A stretch of 41,876 nucleotides of DNA, from the NCBI GenBank assembly GCA_947176375.1, contig CAMWQM010000017.1:1-41876 (forward strand), written 5' to 3'. Positions 40,565 to 41,876 of this stretch are shown here, in pieces. The position numbers and the translations under genes were made by a program. This DNA is from an uncultured Helicobacteraceae bacterium (GTDB lineage: Bacteria > Campylobacterota > Campylobacteria > Campylobacterales > Helicobacteraceae). Positions within the stretch are counted from its first letter, which is position 1, and every line of letters starts with the position of its first letter. Below the pieces are notes generated by a model. The model was not told where the DNA came from. It did no database searches and saw only the letters and a program-made list of their open reading frames with translations.

Positions 40565-41823
40565 TATAACCCTGTGGCACTAAGCATTTGATACTTATTC
40601 ATATAAATTTGCGCTTCGATTCGCCTCATTGTATCAATAGCAACCTGCACTACTATTAGCACAGCTGTCCCACCAAAGACAAATGGCACTCCCATAGACT
40701 TTAGAATTATCCAAGGAAGAGTAGATACACAAGCAAGATACAATGCACCCCAAAAGGTGAGATTACTTGCTGTTGTATTTAAGAAATTAGCAGTTCCTTC
40801 TCCAGGTCTAAGTCCAGGTATAAATCCACCTTGTCTCTTTAGATTTTCTGAAATATCTTTAGAATTAAACACGATAGATGAATAGAAAAATGCAAAAAAC
40901 ATAACTAAAATAAACATTAAAATATTGTAAGCATATTTTTCTGGGTGTAAAAAATCTGCAATAGCGAGCATAACACTATTTGATGAAGCTTGAAGCAAGG
41001 TAGATGGAAATATCAAAACAGCTGAAGCAAAAATGGGAGGAATTACTCCACTTAAATTTAGCTTGATGGGAATATAATTCATTATCCTTTTATTTTGATT
41101 TTGCATAATAACTTTTCTAGCATAAGACACTGGAATCCTACGCTCTGCAAGTTCTATATATATTATTATACCAATTGTAACAAGTATAATTAATAATATG
41201 AAAATTGCAACTAGGAAATTAATCTCACCTTTGCTTATTAAGTCAAAAGTCCCACCTATCGCACTTGGAATCCCAGCTACAATACCCGCAAAAATTATTA
41301 AGCTTATTCCATTTCCAATTCCTCTTTGAGTTATTTGCTCCCCTATCCACATAAGCATCATAGTTCCAGCAAGCATTGAGAATACAGAAATCAAAATAAA
41401 TATATTCATATTGATTAATATTGCACTTCCATAATTGCTTTCCAATGCCTTTAAACCAATAGAGACACTAATAGCCTGCACTACTGTAATAGCTATTGTA
41501 GCATAACGAATAATTTGCATATATTTTTGCATTCCATCTCGTTCTTTTTTCATTTTTGCAAGATTTGGGAAAGTAGCTGCGAGAAGTTCCATAACGATTG
41601 ATGCAGTAATATATGGCATAATACCTAAAGAAATAATACTAAATCTCTCGACTGCCTGCCCACTAAACATATTAAACAAACCTAGTGCATTGTTTTGATT
41701 ATCACTAAAAAATTCTTTTAATATTTCAGTATCAATGCCTGGTATGGTAATATAGGCTAAAACTCTATAAGCAAATAAAAATCCTAAAGTAATTAGAATC
41801 TTATTTAATATTATTTTATTCAT
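40564..41823 (-). CDS. secY: Preprotein translocase subunit SecY
   Basis: Channel-forming subunit of the Sec translocase. The 419 residues have about ten transmembrane helices. Family marks are IPGIDTEIL near 28-36, the second helix with LGIMPYITASIVMELL, GIGNGISLIIFAGIV, the cytoplasmic loop ERRIPVSYARKV, and GFIPGLRPGEGTANFLN. Its ATG overlaps the rplO stop (ATGA). SecG is encoded at 10762-11133; SecE is not in the window. Confidence 0.97.
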   Translation of the reverse strand: MNKIILNKILITLGFLFAYRVLAYITIPGIDTEILKEFFSDNQNNALGLFNMFSGQAVERFSIISLGIMPYITASIVMELLAATFPNLAKMKKERDGMQKYMQIIRYATIAITVVQAISVSIGLKALESNYGSAILINMNIFILISVFSMLAGTMMLMWIGEQITQRGIGNGISLIIFAGIVAGIPSAIGGTFDLISKGEINFLVAIFILLIILVTIGIIIYIELAERRIPVSYARKVIMQNQNKRIMNYIPIKLNLSGVIPPIFASAVLIFPSTLLQASSNSVMLAIADFLHPEKYAYNILMFILVMFFAFFYSSIVFNSKDISENLKRQGGFIPGLRPGEGTANFLNTTASNLTFWGALYLACVSTLPWIILKSMGVPFVFGGTAVLIVVQVAIDTMRRIEAQIYMNKYQMLSATGL

Positions 41824-41876
41824 TTCTTGCTTCCGCTAACACTTACATCAATATCTTTAATTTTAGATTTTAGTTC
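41820..41876 (-). CDS. rplO: 50S ribosomal protein L15, C-terminal end (partial)
   Basis: The last 18 codons plus TGA on the minus strand (ELKSKIKDIDVSVSGSKK), cut by the window edge. The TGA overlaps the secY start (ATGA), the normal rplO-secY junction of the spc operon, which is the basis for the name. All but its last two bases are repeated in inverted orientation at 1-55. Confidence 0.8.
   Translation of the reverse strand, partial: ELKSKIKDIDVSVSGSKK
41822..41876 (-). repeat. 55-bp terminal inverted repeat, right copy
   Basis: Exact inverted copy of bases 1-55. Here it is the genuine rplO 3' end leading into secY. Confidence 0.95.

Overview
This is an AT-rich stretch of about 42 kb from an epsilonproteobacterium (Campylobacterota), most likely a Helicobacter or close relative. 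Several gene orders match what I recall from Helicobacter pylori: divergent gltA/icd; secG-frr-pyrE-RDD; and atpE-pnp-phosphoribosyltransferase-lptD-RDD-purD. Other features that fit this group are a class II DAHP synthase, solitary atpB and atpE genes, NrfHA without other nrf genes, and the spc/alpha ribosomal gene order. Unlike H. pylori, this genome has a linked 16S-tRNA-Ile-tRNA-Ala-23S-5S operon and a periplasmic nitrite reductase. The species cannot be fixed by eye.

Layout. 1-625: a copy of the last 55 bases of rplO, then mostly non-coding DNA with a possible gene remnant. 626-5662: a complete rRNA operon on the minus strand with recognisable processing stems around 16S and 23S. 6068-10348: aroF and gltA (minus) and icd (plus), linking shikimate and TCA-cycle entry. 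10762-17154: a plus-strand run of secG, frr, pyrE, an RDD membrane protein, atpB, a small membrane protein overlapping atpB, a ThiE-like protein and PEP synthase. 17627-19787: rmuC and a YihY-type membrane protein (minus). 20020-22355: nrfH-nrfA, a membrane quinol dehydrogenase and pentahaem nitrite reductase that reduce nitrite to ammonia, behind a promoter with an FNR-like box and an 18-bp palindrome. 22517-27795: an unknown membrane-anchored protein, an outer-membrane porin, RidA, a small secreted protein and a dihaem cytochrome c peroxidase. 28234-35549 (minus): tRNA-Leu, atpE, pnp, a phosphoribosyltransferase, lptD, a second RDD protein and purD, with a structured RNA (candidate 6S) just upstream of purD. 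36334-41876 (minus): rplO(end)-secY-map-infA-rpmJ-rpsM-rpsK-rpsD-rpoA-rplQ, then a 38-residue lipoprotein gene that overlaps the rplQ stop.

Most of the window is housekeeping. The points most worth a second look are: the inverted 55-bp copies of the rplO tail at both ends; strong over-representation of AGATTCC/GGAATCT, which bends codon choice and forms terminator stems in the manner of DNA-uptake sequences; the candidate 6S RNA; the tiny lipoprotein; an initiation factor IF-1 with extra tails at both ends; and the nrf control region. I saw no CRISPR array, insertion sequence, prophage or defence system.
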